A stretch of DNA of 64,000 nucleotides, taken from Faecalibacterium sp. HTF-F (lineage in GTDB: Bacteria > Bacillota > Clostridia > Oscillospirales > Ruminococcaceae). The notes beneath the pieces were generated by a model that was not told where the DNA came from, made no database searches, and saw nothing but the letters and a program-made list of their open reading frames with translations. The position numbers and the translations under genes were made by a program. The stretch spans positions 1,736,001-1,800,000 of the forward strand of contig NZ_CP094473.1 in the NCBI RefSeq assembly GCF_023347535.1. The letters are read 5' to 3'. Positions within the stretch are counted from its first letter, which is position 1. The number at the start of each line of letters is the position of its first letter. Below are positions 54,804 to 63,380 of this stretch, piece after piece.

Positions 54804-55583
54804 TTATCCAACCGACCAGTCAAAAGTGTCTCCCAGCCATTCCACTGCCAGTTCCACCCAGTGATGCCGGTGGCGGCTGGGCTGATCCACCTCTGCGGTG
54901 CTGATGCTGGTGCCGTGCACCCCCTTTTCAAACAGATGCGCCTCGCAGGGCACACCTGCCCTGTGCAGAGCGCTCACCAGCATCAGCGTATTCTCCACCG
55001 GAACAGTGGCGTCCTCCATGGTGGCCCACACAAACACCGGCGGCGTCTGCGGCGTGATCTTATCCTCCAGACCGAATGCCTGCTGTGCCGCCGGGTCGGT
55101 GCTGCCCGCCAGCTGCACAAAGCTGCCGCGGTGGGCATACTGTCCTGCGGTGATCACCGGATAGCCCAGGATCACCGCATCGGGCCGGGGCTGGGCGCGC
55201 TCCCCGGGAATGTCCAGCACAGCACCGGAAAGTGCCAGATGGCCGCCCGCCGAAAAGCCGCACACTGCGATCTTTTCCGGCAGGATATGCCATTCGGCCG
55301 CGTGCTGCCGCACAAGGCCGATGGCCTGTGCCAGCTGGCGCAGCGGCAGACCGTCCTTCGCCTGTTCGCAGATGGCGTAGTCCAGCACAGCGGCATGATA
55401 ACCCGCTGCTGCAAACTGCAGTGCCACCGGGTCGCCCTCCCGGGCGCTGACGTGGGTATAGCCGCCGCCGGGCACCACCAGCACCAAAGGCCGGTCGATG
55501 GCCTTCGGCATCCGTTCGCAGGATTCCCGCAGATAAACAGTCAGCGTTCCGCCGCCCTCCAGTTCCAGCTGCTTCAGCTGCAT
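54804..55583 (-). CDS. alpha/beta hydrolase (esterase/lipase-like)
   Basis: Protein of 259 aa, no signal peptide. VLVVPGGGYTHVSAREGDPVALQFAAAGYHAAVLDY gives the oxyanion loop; the nucleophile elbow is VCGFSAGGHLALSG. The acid FVWATMEDATVPVENTLMLV and His LFEKGVHGTS complete the triad. It resembles the BD-FAE-like cytoplasmic esterases found in gut Firmicutes. ATG 55583 is followed by a clean N-terminus MQLKQLELEGGGTLTVYLRE. It is not closely similar to the secreted trio. Confidence 0.85.
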   Translation of the reverse strand: MQLKQLELEGGGTLTVYLRESCERMPKAIDRPLVLVVPGGGYTHVSAREGDPVALQFAAAGYHAAVLDYAICEQAKDGLPLRQLAQAIGLVRQHAAEWHILPEKIAVCGFSAGGHLALSGAVLDIPGERAQPRPDAVILGYPVITAGQYAHRGSFVQLAGSTDPAAQQAFGLEDKITPQTPPVFVWATMEDATVPVENTLMLVSALHRAGVPCEAHLFEKGVHGTSISTAEVDQPSRHRHHWVELAVEWLGDTFDWSVG

Positions 55584-55776
55584 GATATTTTCCCCCTTCG
55601 GAAATGATCTTCGGGGTTCATTATAGCACAAAACGCTTTCATTTGAAATACGATTTAAACCCGTCTTTGTGTGCACCACGGTCATCTATAATGGCAGTTC
55701 CGTTTTTATTGGCAGGCACAAAAGGTCTGCACAGACCGCAGGCCGCTTCCGATTTTTAAACTTTTTATGAAAGCCC

Positions 55777-55805
55777 TTGATTTTTGCCGGGAAGCGGTGT
55801 ATATT
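55777..55805 (+). promoter_or_regulatory. promoter of htpG
   Basis: TTGATT, 17-bp spacer, TATATT. The -10 overlaps the CIRCE operator by 2 bp. Confidence 0.85.
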
Positions 55806-55830
55806 AGCACTCGAAAGTTATGAGTGCTAA
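55804..55830 (+). promoter_or_regulatory. perfect CIRCE operator (HrcA site)
   Basis: TTAGCACTC-N9-GAGTGCTAA, no mismatch, located just after the -10 of htpG. HrcA repressor bound here would block transcription until heat or misfolding stress. Confidence 0.97.
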
Positions 55831-55897
55831 GCATTTCGAAGTGTTTCAGCTTCCCGAGTGCCCGGCGCTGAATACAGATAAAAAGAGGTCTTGCATT

Positions 55898-57826
55898 ATG
55901 GCTAAGAAAGAATTTCAGGCTGAAAGCAAAAAACTGATGGATATGATGATCAACTCCATCTACACCAATAAGGAGATCTTCCTGCGGGAGCTGATCTCCA
56001 ACGCATCGGATGCCATTGATAAGCTCTACTATAAGAGTCTGACCGATCCCTCCGTGGGCATGAACAAGGGCGATTTCCGCATCCTCATCACCCGCGACAA
56101 GGATAACCGCATCCTGACCATCGAGGATAACGGCATCGGCATGACCAAAGAGGAACTGGAACAGAATCTGGGCACCATCGCCCACTCCGGTTCTCTGGAC
56201 TTCAAGAAAGACAACAAGGACGAGAACATCGACATCATCGGTCAGTTCGGCGTGGGCTTCTACTCCTCCTTCATGGTCGCCGACAAGGTCACGGTCATTT
56301 CCAAGGCCTATGGCTCGGATGAAGCATGGCAGTGGGAGTCCTCCGGCGTGGACGGCTACGAAATGACCCCCGCCCAGAAGGACACCGCCGGCACCCAGAT
56401 CATCCTGCACATCAAGCCGGACACCGAGACCGACCACTACGATAATTTCCTGGATGAATACGGCATTGTTGCCATCGTCAAGAAGTACAGCGACTATGTG
56501 CGCTACCCCATCCAGATGGAGCGCCAGCACGAGCGCCAGAAGCCGGAACCGGACCCCAAGCCCGAGGATTACAAGCCCGAGTGGGAGAGCTACACCGAGC
56601 TGGAGACCCTGAACAGCATGGTGCCCATCTGGAAAAAGCAGAAGAGCGAAGTGACCGACGAAGAGTACGCCAGCTTCTATAAAGAGAAGTTCAACGATTA
56701 TACCGATCCTGCCCGTGTCATCGTCAGCCGCACCGAGGGCACCGCGAACTACAACGCCCTGCTGTTTGTTCCCAGCCACCGCCCCTACGATTTCTACACC
56801 AAGGATTACGAGAAGGGTCTGGCCCTGTACGCATCCGGCGTGCTCATCATGGAGAAGTGCGCTGACCTGCTGCCCGATTACTTCAGCTTCGTCAAGGGCA
56901 TCGTGGACAGTCAGGATCTGAGCCTGAATATCAGCCGCGAGATGCTGCAGAAGGACAACCAGCTCAAGCTGATCCACAACGCTCTGGAAAAGAAGATCAA
57001 GAACGAGCTGCACGCCATGCTGGCCAACGACCGCCAGAAGTACGAGGAATTCTGGAAGGAGTTCGGCCGTCAGATCAAGTTCGGCGCTTACTCCGACTAC
57101 GGCATGCACGCCGAGCTGCTGCGCGACCTGCTGCTGTTCTGGTCTGCCAAGGAGCAGAAGATGGTCACCCTGCAGGAGTATGTGGACAAGATGCCCGCTG
57201 AGCAGAAGTATATCTACTTTGCTGCCGGTGATTCTACCGACCGTCTGGCAAAGCTGCCCGCCGCTGAGTTGGTCATGGATAAGGGCTATGACGTCCTGCT
57301 GCTGACCGAGGATGTGGATGAGTTCTGCCTGCAGATCCTGCGCAGCTATCCCCGCAAGGATGCTGAGGGCAAGGACGGCATTGTGGAGTTCAAGAATGTC
57401 AACAGCGGCGATCTGGGCCTTGAGACCGAGGAAGAGAAGAAGGCCGCCGAGGATGCCACCGCCGAGAACAAGGCTCTGTTCGACACTATGAAGGATGCTC
57501 TGGACGGCAAGGTGAAGGAGGTCAAGGTCTCCACCCGTCTGAAGGATCACCCCGTGTGTCTGAGTGCCGACGGCCCGCTGTCCATCGAAATGGAAAAGGT
57601 GCTGTCCAAGCAGCCCGGCAGCGAGGGCGTAAAGAGCGACAAGGTGCTGGAGCTGAATGTCAACCATCCCGTGTTTGCCGTGCTCAAGGCCGCACAGGAG
57701 GCCGGTGACACCGACAAGCTCAAGAAGTACAGCGCTCTGCTGTATGCACAGGCACAGCTCATTGAAGGTCTGCCGGTGGATGACCCTGCCGCTTACGCGG
57801 AGGCCGTCTGTAGCCTGATGAAGTAA
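55898..57826 (+). CDS. htpG: Hsp90-family chaperone HtpG
   Basis: Protein of 642 aa. The GHKL ATPase has FLRELISNASDAIDKLYY, the ATP-lid region EDNGIGMTKEELEQNLGTIAHSG and IGQFGVGFYSSFMVADKV. The middle domain includes SHRPYDFYTKDYEKGLALYASGVLIMEK and VDSQDLSLNISREMLQ. A dimerisation region closes the protein. It is full length. ATG 55898 is preceded by AGAGG. Unlike Bacillus subtilis htpG, it carries a CIRCE operator. Confidence 0.97.
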   Translation: MAKKEFQAESKKLMDMMINSIYTNKEIFLRELISNASDAIDKLYYKSLTDPSVGMNKGDFRILITRDKDNRILTIEDNGIGMTKEELEQNLGTIAHSGSLDFKKDNKDENIDIIGQFGVGFYSSFMVADKVTVISKAYGSDEAWQWESSGVDGYEMTPAQKDTAGTQIILHIKPDTETDHYDNFLDEYGIVAIVKKYSDYVRYPIQMERQHERQKPEPDPKPEDYKPEWESYTELETLNSMVPIWKKQKSEVTDEEYASFYKEKFNDYTDPARVIVSRTEGTANYNALLFVPSHRPYDFYTKDYEKGLALYASGVLIMEKCADLLPDYFSFVKGIVDSQDLSLNISREMLQKDNQLKLIHNALEKKIKNELHAMLANDRQKYEEFWKEFGRQIKFGAYSDYGMHAELLRDLLLFWSAKEQKMVTLQEYVDKMPAEQKYIYFAAGDSTDRLAKLPAAELVMDKGYDVLLLTEDVDEFCLQILRSYPRKDAEGKDGIVEFKNVNSGDLGLETEEEKKAAEDATAENKALFDTMKDALDGKVKEVKVSTRLKDHPVCLSADGPLSIEMEKVLSKQPGSEGVKSDKVLELNVNHPVFAVLKAAQEAGDTDKLKKYSALLYAQAQLIEGLPVDDPAAYAEAVCSLMK

Positions 57827-57893
57827 CGTTTCCCGGAAAACAGCGGTCTTACTCCCCTGCTGTTTTCGCACGCATCGATATTTACCCCTTAAC

Positions 57894-57939
57894 AAAAAGA
57901 CCGTGCTCCGCTATAATAGAGTGGAACGCGGTCTTTTTC
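57894..57939. terminator. terminator after htpG
   Basis: AAAAGACCG(T/C)G.. stem with ..CGCGGTCTTTTT, T-run on the plus side. The loop contains TATAAT, which could by chance act as a -10 for the next gene. Confidence 0.85.
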
Positions 57940-57978
57940 TGTTTTGAACTGTTTTTGATACATTGAGAGGTCTTATCC

Positions 57979-59076
57979 ATGCAGCCAAAGAAGCACTATT
58001 TTGCGCATATCCCTACCATTGCCATTTTTATTGTGTTTGCCATGTCGGCACCGCTGGGCGTGCTGCTGTTCATCTTAAAAAGCATCGATAAAAACGCTGA
58101 AAAAGAAGAAAAAGCCGCTGCACAGGCGCAGGCAGACTATCGTTCCGACCTCGGCCCCGCCCCTGCGCAGACGGCACCCCGGCAGGAAACCGAGCCAACT
58201 TACGGCCACGATGTTCCCACCAAAGAGCAGAAGGATGCCAAGGAGCGGCACAAGCTCCTTACCACCCTGTGCACCATCGGCGGTGCCGTCTTTCTGTTTG
58301 CAGGCTTCAGCACCCTGTTCATGGATGATGCTGACAGCATGATGGAGGCGTTTACAGCCATCGCCCAGATGCTGGGCGGCGGCGCTGCTCTGCTGACCGG
58401 CCTGCGCATGGACCGCACCCGCAAGCTGGAACGCCTGCTGGACAAGATCGCAGGCGACCGCGACAACATCCCGCTGGACGAGCTGTTTGCCGCCGCAGGC
58501 ATCGATGCCGCAAAGGGGCGTGCTGCGGTGGAAAGTGCCATTTCCCACGGTTACTTTGGTGCCGACGCCTACATCGACAACCGCACCGCTACCCTTGTGG
58601 TGCGCGGTGCTGCGCCCCAGCCGCCCAAGCAGCCGGAACCGAAGCCCGCACCGGCACCAGCGGACCAGTACGCCGCCCTTCTGCAGCAGCTGCGGCAGGC
58701 CAACGATGCCATTCCTGACCCGGTGATGACCGCCAAGATCAGCCGTCTGGAAGCGGTCAGCGCCCGCATCTTTGAGCTGGCAAAGCAGGACCCCGGCAAA
58801 AAGGCGCAGCTGCAGAAATTTATGGACTACTATCTGCCCACCGCTCTCAAGCTGCTGAACACCTATGCCAGCCTTCCTGCGCAGGATGTACAAGGGGAAA
58901 ACATCGCCGATGCCAAAAAGAACATCGAGCGCAGCATGGACCTGCTGGTGACCGCCTTTGAAAACCAGCTGGACAAGCTGTTCCAGTCCGACGCGCTGGA
59001 TGTCTCCGCCGATGTGGCTGCACTGGAAGGAATGCTGAACATGGACGGCCTGACCGGCAGCGATTTTGCAAAATAA
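57979..59076 (+). CDS. XpaC-like (5-bromo-4-chloroindolyl phosphate hydrolysis family) protein
   Basis: Protein of 365 aa. Two transmembrane regions (IPTIAIFIVFAMSAPLGVLLFIL; LLTTLCTIGGAVFLFAGFSTLF) plus a further hydrophobic segment. The C-terminal helical domain (ISRLEAVSARIFELAKQDPGKKAQLQKFMDYYLPTALKLLNTYASL, NIERSMDLLVTAFENQLDKLF) is the XpaC pattern. Its neighbour TelA is not present. The middle part (NIPLDELFAAAGIDAAKGRAAVESAISHGYFGADAYIDNRTATLVVR) looks like a winged helix, an unusual addition. Confidence 0.8.
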   Translation: MQPKKHYFAHIPTIAIFIVFAMSAPLGVLLFILKSIDKNAEKEEKAAAQAQADYRSDLGPAPAQTAPRQETEPTYGHDVPTKEQKDAKERHKLLTTLCTIGGAVFLFAGFSTLFMDDADSMMEAFTAIAQMLGGGAALLTGLRMDRTRKLERLLDKIAGDRDNIPLDELFAAAGIDAAKGRAAVESAISHGYFGADAYIDNRTATLVVRGAAPQPPKQPEPKPAPAPADQYAALLQQLRQANDAIPDPVMTAKISRLEAVSARIFELAKQDPGKKAQLQKFMDYYLPTALKLLNTYASLPAQDVQGENIADAKKNIERSMDLLVTAFENQLDKLFQSDALDVSADVAALEGMLNMDGLTGSDFAK

Positions 59077-59107
59077 CCGCTCAGGCGGGATCTTATATCA
59101 TAGGAGG

Positions 59108-59155
59108 CCGGGACTGCCGCACCAGACGATGTGCAGCAGCCCCGGTTTTTTTATT
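59108..59155 (+). terminator. terminator after the XpaC-like gene
   Basis: CCGGGACTGCCGCA with TGCAGCAGCCCCGG, 7 T residues after. Confidence 0.88.
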
Positions 59156-59485
59156 TCACCGGAAGGGTCATGGCCGTCAACGGCATTGTCCCATCTGTCC
59201 GACGCAAATCTCCATGCCGTGCAGTGTTTGTCCACCTTGCGCAAAGCACCCGATTCACAGGCGTTTTCCACAATGGTTTTTCCGTTTCTAAATTGATTTT
59301 ATTTCAATCGTCCATTTCCCTTCCGATGCCGGATTTTACACTTTTTGCAACTTTTCATTCAGATGCAACAATAACACATGGTTTTTTCTGTCCGGATTTT
59401 ATATGATAAAGGCAGAAGTGTGCAGAGCGTCCTGTATGCTGCCCTGTACTTGCAGTTCCAACCCGCTCAAAAGGAGGACTATCCT
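59156..59485 (+). other. upstream region of galK
   Basis: About 330 nt without a gene. ATTGATTTTATTTCAAT (59295-59311) is a near-palindrome that could bind a LacI- or AraC-type regulator. No convincing -35/-10 pair was found. The ribosome site AAGGAGG is at 59471-59477. Confidence 0.5.
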
Positions 59486-60772
59486 ATGATGAAATCTGTT
59501 TCCACATGGAAGCAGGAGCTTTCCAGCGGCGCACACGCTGCCCGTCTGGCATCGCTGTACTGCTGCGCACCCGAAGAGACCGCCCCGCAGGCTGCCCGCT
59601 ACGAAGCAGCCCTGAATGGTCTGGAGACCACCTTTGGCCCCCACGCCGAAGCCGGCCTTTACAGCGCCCCCGGCCGCACCGAGATCGGCGGCAACCACAC
59701 CGACCACCAGCACGGCCGCGTTCTGGCCGGCAGCGTGAACATTGATATGATCGCCGCCGCCGCGCCCAACAGCCTGAACCAGCTGCGGGTGCAGAGCGAG
59801 GGCTACGACCTGTGCGTTATCAGCCTTGACGACCTGACCGCCCGTAAGGAAGAGGAAAACACCACCATCTCCCTTCTGCGCGGCGAGTGTGAGGCGTTCC
59901 GTCAGCGGGGCGCAGAGCTGGCCGGTCTGGATGTGTACATTTCTTCCAACGTGCCCAAGGGCAGCGGCGTTTCTTCCTCTGCCGCCTTCGAGGTGCTGAT
60001 CGGCGTCATTCTGAACGACTGCTTCATGACCGATAAGGTCTCCCCCATCGAGATCGCGCAGATCGGCCAGTGGGCAGAAAATGTCTACTTTGGCAAGCCC
60101 TGCGGCCTGATGGATCAGATGGCTTCCAGCGTGGGCAACATCATCACCATTGATTTTGCCGACCCTGCCCACCCCGATGTGGAGCCGGTGCCGGTGGATT
60201 TCTCCAAGGCCGGCCTTGCACTGTGCATTCTGGACTCCTGCGCAGACCATGCCGACCTGACCGACGAATACGCCGCTGTCCCCGCCGAATGCCGCGCTGT
60301 GGCCGCTGTGTGCGGCGGCGAGGTGCTGCGGGATGTGCCCTTTGAGACCTTCCTTGCAAAGCTGCCGGAATGCCGCAGGCAGTGCGGCGACCGCGCGGTG
60401 CTGCGTGCCTTCCATATTTATGCCGACAACGATCGTGTGGCAAAACAGGTCACCGCTCTGCGCGAGGGCGATTTCGGCACCTTCCTGCGTCTGGTCAACG
60501 AATCCGGCCACAGCAGCTGGGAATACCTGCAGAACGTCATCCCCGCCGGGTATAAGGAGCATCAGGAAATGGGCGTGACCATTGCTGCCGCCAAGCATTA
60601 CCTGAACGGCAAGGGCGCGGTCCGCGTGCACGGCGGCGGCTTTGCCGGTACCGCGCAGGCTTTTGTGCCGGTGGAAATGCTGGCTGATTTTAAGAAAAAC
60701 ATGGAGGCCATCCTCGGCGAGGGCCGCTGCCATGTGCTGAGCATCCGTCCCGAAGGAGGCGCTGTCCTGTGA
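59486..60772 (+). CDS. galK: galactokinase
   Basis: Protein of 428 aa. The galactokinase signature YSAPGRTEIGGNHTDHQHGRVLAG, the ATP motif NVPKGSGVSSSAAFEVLIG and the late VRVHGGGFAGTAQAFVP are all complete. It phosphorylates galactose in the Leloir pathway. AAGGAGG lies 8 nt before ATG 59486. The stop overlaps the start of galT. Confidence 0.97.
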   Translation: MMKSVSTWKQELSSGAHAARLASLYCCAPEETAPQAARYEAALNGLETTFGPHAEAGLYSAPGRTEIGGNHTDHQHGRVLAGSVNIDMIAAAAPNSLNQLRVQSEGYDLCVISLDDLTARKEEENTTISLLRGECEAFRQRGAELAGLDVYISSNVPKGSGVSSSAAFEVLIGVILNDCFMTDKVSPIEIAQIGQWAENVYFGKPCGLMDQMASSVGNIITIDFADPAHPDVEPVPVDFSKAGLALCILDSCADHADLTDEYAAVPAECRAVAAVCGGEVLRDVPFETFLAKLPECRRQCGDRAVLRAFHIYADNDRVAKQVTALREGDFGTFLRLVNESGHSSWEYLQNVIPAGYKEHQEMGVTIAAAKHYLNGKGAVRVHGGGFAGTAQAFVPVEMLADFKKNMEAILGEGRCHVLSIRPEGGAVL

Positions 60773-62268
60773 TCTCTACCGCCATCCAGCAGCTCGTGAA
60801 TTACGGGCTGGACACCGGGCTCATCCTGCCCGACGACGAAATCTATATCCGCAACCAGCTGCTCATGACCATGCAGCTGGACGATTTTACGGCACCCGAG
60901 GGCGAGGTATGCTACACTGATCTGGAAAGCATCCTGAAAACGTTGGTGGACGACGCCGCAGCCCGCGGCGTGTGCGAGGACAATTCCACCGCCCGCGATT
61001 TGTTCGACACCAAACTCATGGGTGTGCTGACTCCGCGTCCCAGCATCGTGCGCGCCAATTTTGAGGAACGCTACGAAAACGAAGGCCCGCAGGCTGCTAC
61101 CGACTGGTTCTATAAGTTCAGTCAGGATACCGATTATATCCGACGCTACCGTATCAAGCGGGATCTGAAATGGGTCACCCGGACTCCCTACGGCGATCTG
61201 GACATCACCATCAACCTCTCGAAGCCGGAGAAGGACCCCAAGGCCATTGCCGCCGCAAAGCTGGCCCCCCAGAGCGCCTATCCCAAGTGCCAGCTCTGCG
61301 CTGAGAACGAGGGCTATGCAGGCCGCATGAACCACCCTGCCCGCGAGAACCACCGCATCATCCCGCTCACCATCAACGACAGCGCATGGAACCTGCAGTA
61401 CAGCCCTTACGTCTACTACAACGAGCACTGCATCGTGTTCAATAATCTGCACACCCCCATGAAGATCGAGCGCGCCACCTTCCGCAAGCTGCTGGACTTC
61501 GTGGGCCTGTTCCCTCACTATTTCGTGGGCAGCAACGCCGACCTGCCCATCGTGGGCGGCAGCATCCTGAGCCACGACCATTTTCAGGGCGGTCATTACG
61601 AGTTTGCCATGGCCAAGGCTCCCATTGAAAAGAAGTGGGTGTTCCCCGGTTTTGAGGACGTGGATGCCGGTATCGTGCACTGGCCCATGAGCTGCATCCG
61701 TCTGACAAGTGAGGACGACAGCCGCCTTGTGGAGCTGGCGGACAAGATCCTGACCGCATGGCGCGGCTACTCTGACGAGAGCTGTTTTGTCTTTGCCGAG
61801 ACGGACGGCGAACCCCACAACACCATCACTCCCATCGCCCGGATGCGGGACGGCAGATACCAGCTGGATCTGGTGCTGCGCAACAACATCACCACCCCGG
61901 AACATCCGCTGGGCGTGTTCCACCCTCATGCAAAGCTGCACCACATCAAAAAGGAGAACATCGGTCTGATCGAGGTCATGGGCCTTGCCGTGCTGCCCAG
62001 CCGCCTGAAAAAGGAAATGGCTGAGCTTGCCGATGTGCTGGTCTCCCGCACACCTGCAGCCCAGTACCCCGAAGAGCTGCAGAAGCATGCCGAGTGGGCC
62101 GGGGACATTCTTGCCCGTCACCCTGAACTCAGCGCCGACAATGTGCACCCCATCCTGCAGGATGAGATCGGTCAGGTGTTCGCCGAGGTCCTCGCCGACG
62201 CCGGCGTCTACAAACTGGACGAGGCTGGCCGTGCAGGCTTTGTGCGGTTCCTCGCAAGCGTACAATGA
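60769..62268 (+). CDS. galT: UDP-glucose--hexose-1-phosphate uridylyltransferase (Firmicute type)
   Basis: Protein of 499 aa. It belongs to the long GalT type 2 family: CQLCAENEGYAGRMNHPARENHRIIPL, SPYVYYNEHCIVFNNLHTPM, and the active-site VGGSILSHDHFQGGHYEFAM. The late HPHAKLHHIKKENIGLIEVMGLAVLPSRLKKEM completes it. GTG start overlapping the galK stop (GTGA), so the two are co-translated. A GalE gene is not in the window. Confidence 0.96.
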   Translation: MISTAIQQLVNYGLDTGLILPDDEIYIRNQLLMTMQLDDFTAPEGEVCYTDLESILKTLVDDAAARGVCEDNSTARDLFDTKLMGVLTPRPSIVRANFEERYENEGPQAATDWFYKFSQDTDYIRRYRIKRDLKWVTRTPYGDLDITINLSKPEKDPKAIAAAKLAPQSAYPKCQLCAENEGYAGRMNHPARENHRIIPLTINDSAWNLQYSPYVYYNEHCIVFNNLHTPMKIERATFRKLLDFVGLFPHYFVGSNADLPIVGGSILSHDHFQGGHYEFAMAKAPIEKKWVFPGFEDVDAGIVHWPMSCIRLTSEDDSRLVELADKILTAWRGYSDESCFVFAETDGEPHNTITPIARMRDGRYQLDLVLRNNITTPEHPLGVFHPHAKLHHIKKENIGLIEVMGLAVLPSRLKKEMAELADVLVSRTPAAQYPEELQKHAEWAGDILARHPELSADNVHPILQDEIGQVFAEVLADAGVYKLDEAGRAGFVRFLASVQ

Positions 62269-62296
62269 TCTTTTAAGATAGTCGCTCTCCCCCTTT

Positions 62297-62330
62297 CCCC
62301 CGCCGGTATGCCTTGCCGGCGGGGGATTTT
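62297..62330 (+). terminator. terminator after galT
   Basis: CCCCCGCCGG/CCGGCGGGGG stem with T-run. Confidence 0.95.
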
Positions 62331-62379
62331 TATTGCTCAGCGAAGATATCGGGCCGATCTTCATTCCGCAACACAGCAC

Positions 62380-62426
62380 AAAAAAGCCGCCTTTCGTGCC
62401 AATCAGCACAAAAAGCGGCTTTTTAT
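62380..62426. terminator. bidirectional terminator between galT and yebC
   Basis: AAAAAGCCGC/GCGGCTTTTT stem, useful for both convergent genes. Confidence 0.9.
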
Positions 62427-62461
62427 CGTCTTATTTCAGGAGCAAAGAGCCTTGCGGAAGC

Positions 62462-63199
62462 TTATTCCGGCAGGTCCTCTTCGTTCTCCAGGCTGTGCCA
62501 GACGTTCTGGACGTCATCATTGTCTTCCAGTGCATCCAGCAGCTTGCCCATCAGCTTCAGCTGATCGGGGTCGGTCAGGCGGGTGGTGGTCATGGGCACC
62601 ATAGCCAGATCGTCGGACAGGATCTCGTAGCCCTTCTCCTCCATGGCCTTGACCACGGCAGAGTAGTTCTCGGGGTCGGTGGTGATCTCAGCTGCATCCT
62701 CGCTGGCGTCGAAGTCCTCGGCACCGGCATCCAAAGCATCCATCATAGCCTCGTCGGCATCCTTATCTTCCAGAGAGATATCAATGACACCCTTCTGGCT
62801 GAACAGGAAGCCCACGCAGCCCATAGCACCCAGATTGCCGCCGTTCTTATCGAAGTAATGACGCAGATCGGCAGCGGTACGGTTGCGGTTGTCGGTCAGG
62901 GTCTCGACCATGACAGCAACGCCGCCGGGGCCGTAGCCTTCGTAGGTGATTGCTTCGTACTCGGTCTTATCGCCGCCCTCAGCCTTCTTGATGATGCGCT
63001 GGATGTTATCGTTGGGCACGCTCATGCGCTTTGCCTTGGCGATCAGGTCAGCCAGCTTGCTGTTGGAAGCAGGGTTCGGGCCGCCGGTACGGACGGCAAC
63101 GCTGATCTCGCGGCCGATCTTGGTAAAGACCTTCGCCTTTGCGCCGTCGGTCTTTTCCTTCTTGCGCTTAATGTTGTTCCATTTGCTATGTCCAGACAT
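62462..63199 (-). CDS. YebC/PmpR-family transcriptional regulator
   Basis: Protein of 245 aa. SGHSKWNNIKRKKEKTDGAKAKVFTKIGREISVAVRTGGPNPASNSKLADLIAKAKRMSVPNDNIQRIIKKA is the near-invariant start of the family. TYEGYGPGGVAVMVETLTDNRNRTAADLRHYFDKNGGNLG and the acidic C-terminus follow. Recent work on family members links them to translation of polyproline stretches as well as transcription. ATG 63199 is followed by the standard length. Confidence 0.97.
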   Translation of the reverse strand: MSGHSKWNNIKRKKEKTDGAKAKVFTKIGREISVAVRTGGPNPASNSKLADLIAKAKRMSVPNDNIQRIIKKAEGGDKTEYEAITYEGYGPGGVAVMVETLTDNRNRTAADLRHYFDKNGGNLGAMGCVGFLFSQKGVIDISLEDKDADEAMMDALDAGAEDFDASEDAAEITTDPENYSAVVKAMEEKGYEILSDDLAMVPMTTTRLTDPDQLKLMGKLLDALEDNDDVQNVWHSLENEEDLPE

Positions 63200-63380
63200 G
63201 GGAAAGAGCCTCCTGTATATTCTCAAATCTCCGCCTGCGGGCAGACGGGCTGTGGTCGCCCGCATTGTGGCAGCACACAAAATCTAACTCTATTATTGTA
63301 GCACAACCGGGCAGAGCGTTCAAGTCTTATCGGCCCGGTTTTCGGCGGGTCGTGGAGAAAAATGCGCTTTTTCTGCCTGT

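Noticed and set aside
55706..57895. 729-codon minus-strand open frame
   Set aside because: Exactly antisense to htpG; its sequence mirrors the codon bias of htpG and has no family features.
57905..57925. TATAAT in the terminator loop as a promoter for the XpaC-like gene
   Set aside because: No matching -35 at 16-18 bp; the hairpin itself is a good terminator.
60598..62409. 603-codon minus-strand open frame
   Set aside because: Antisense to galK-galT, which are certain.
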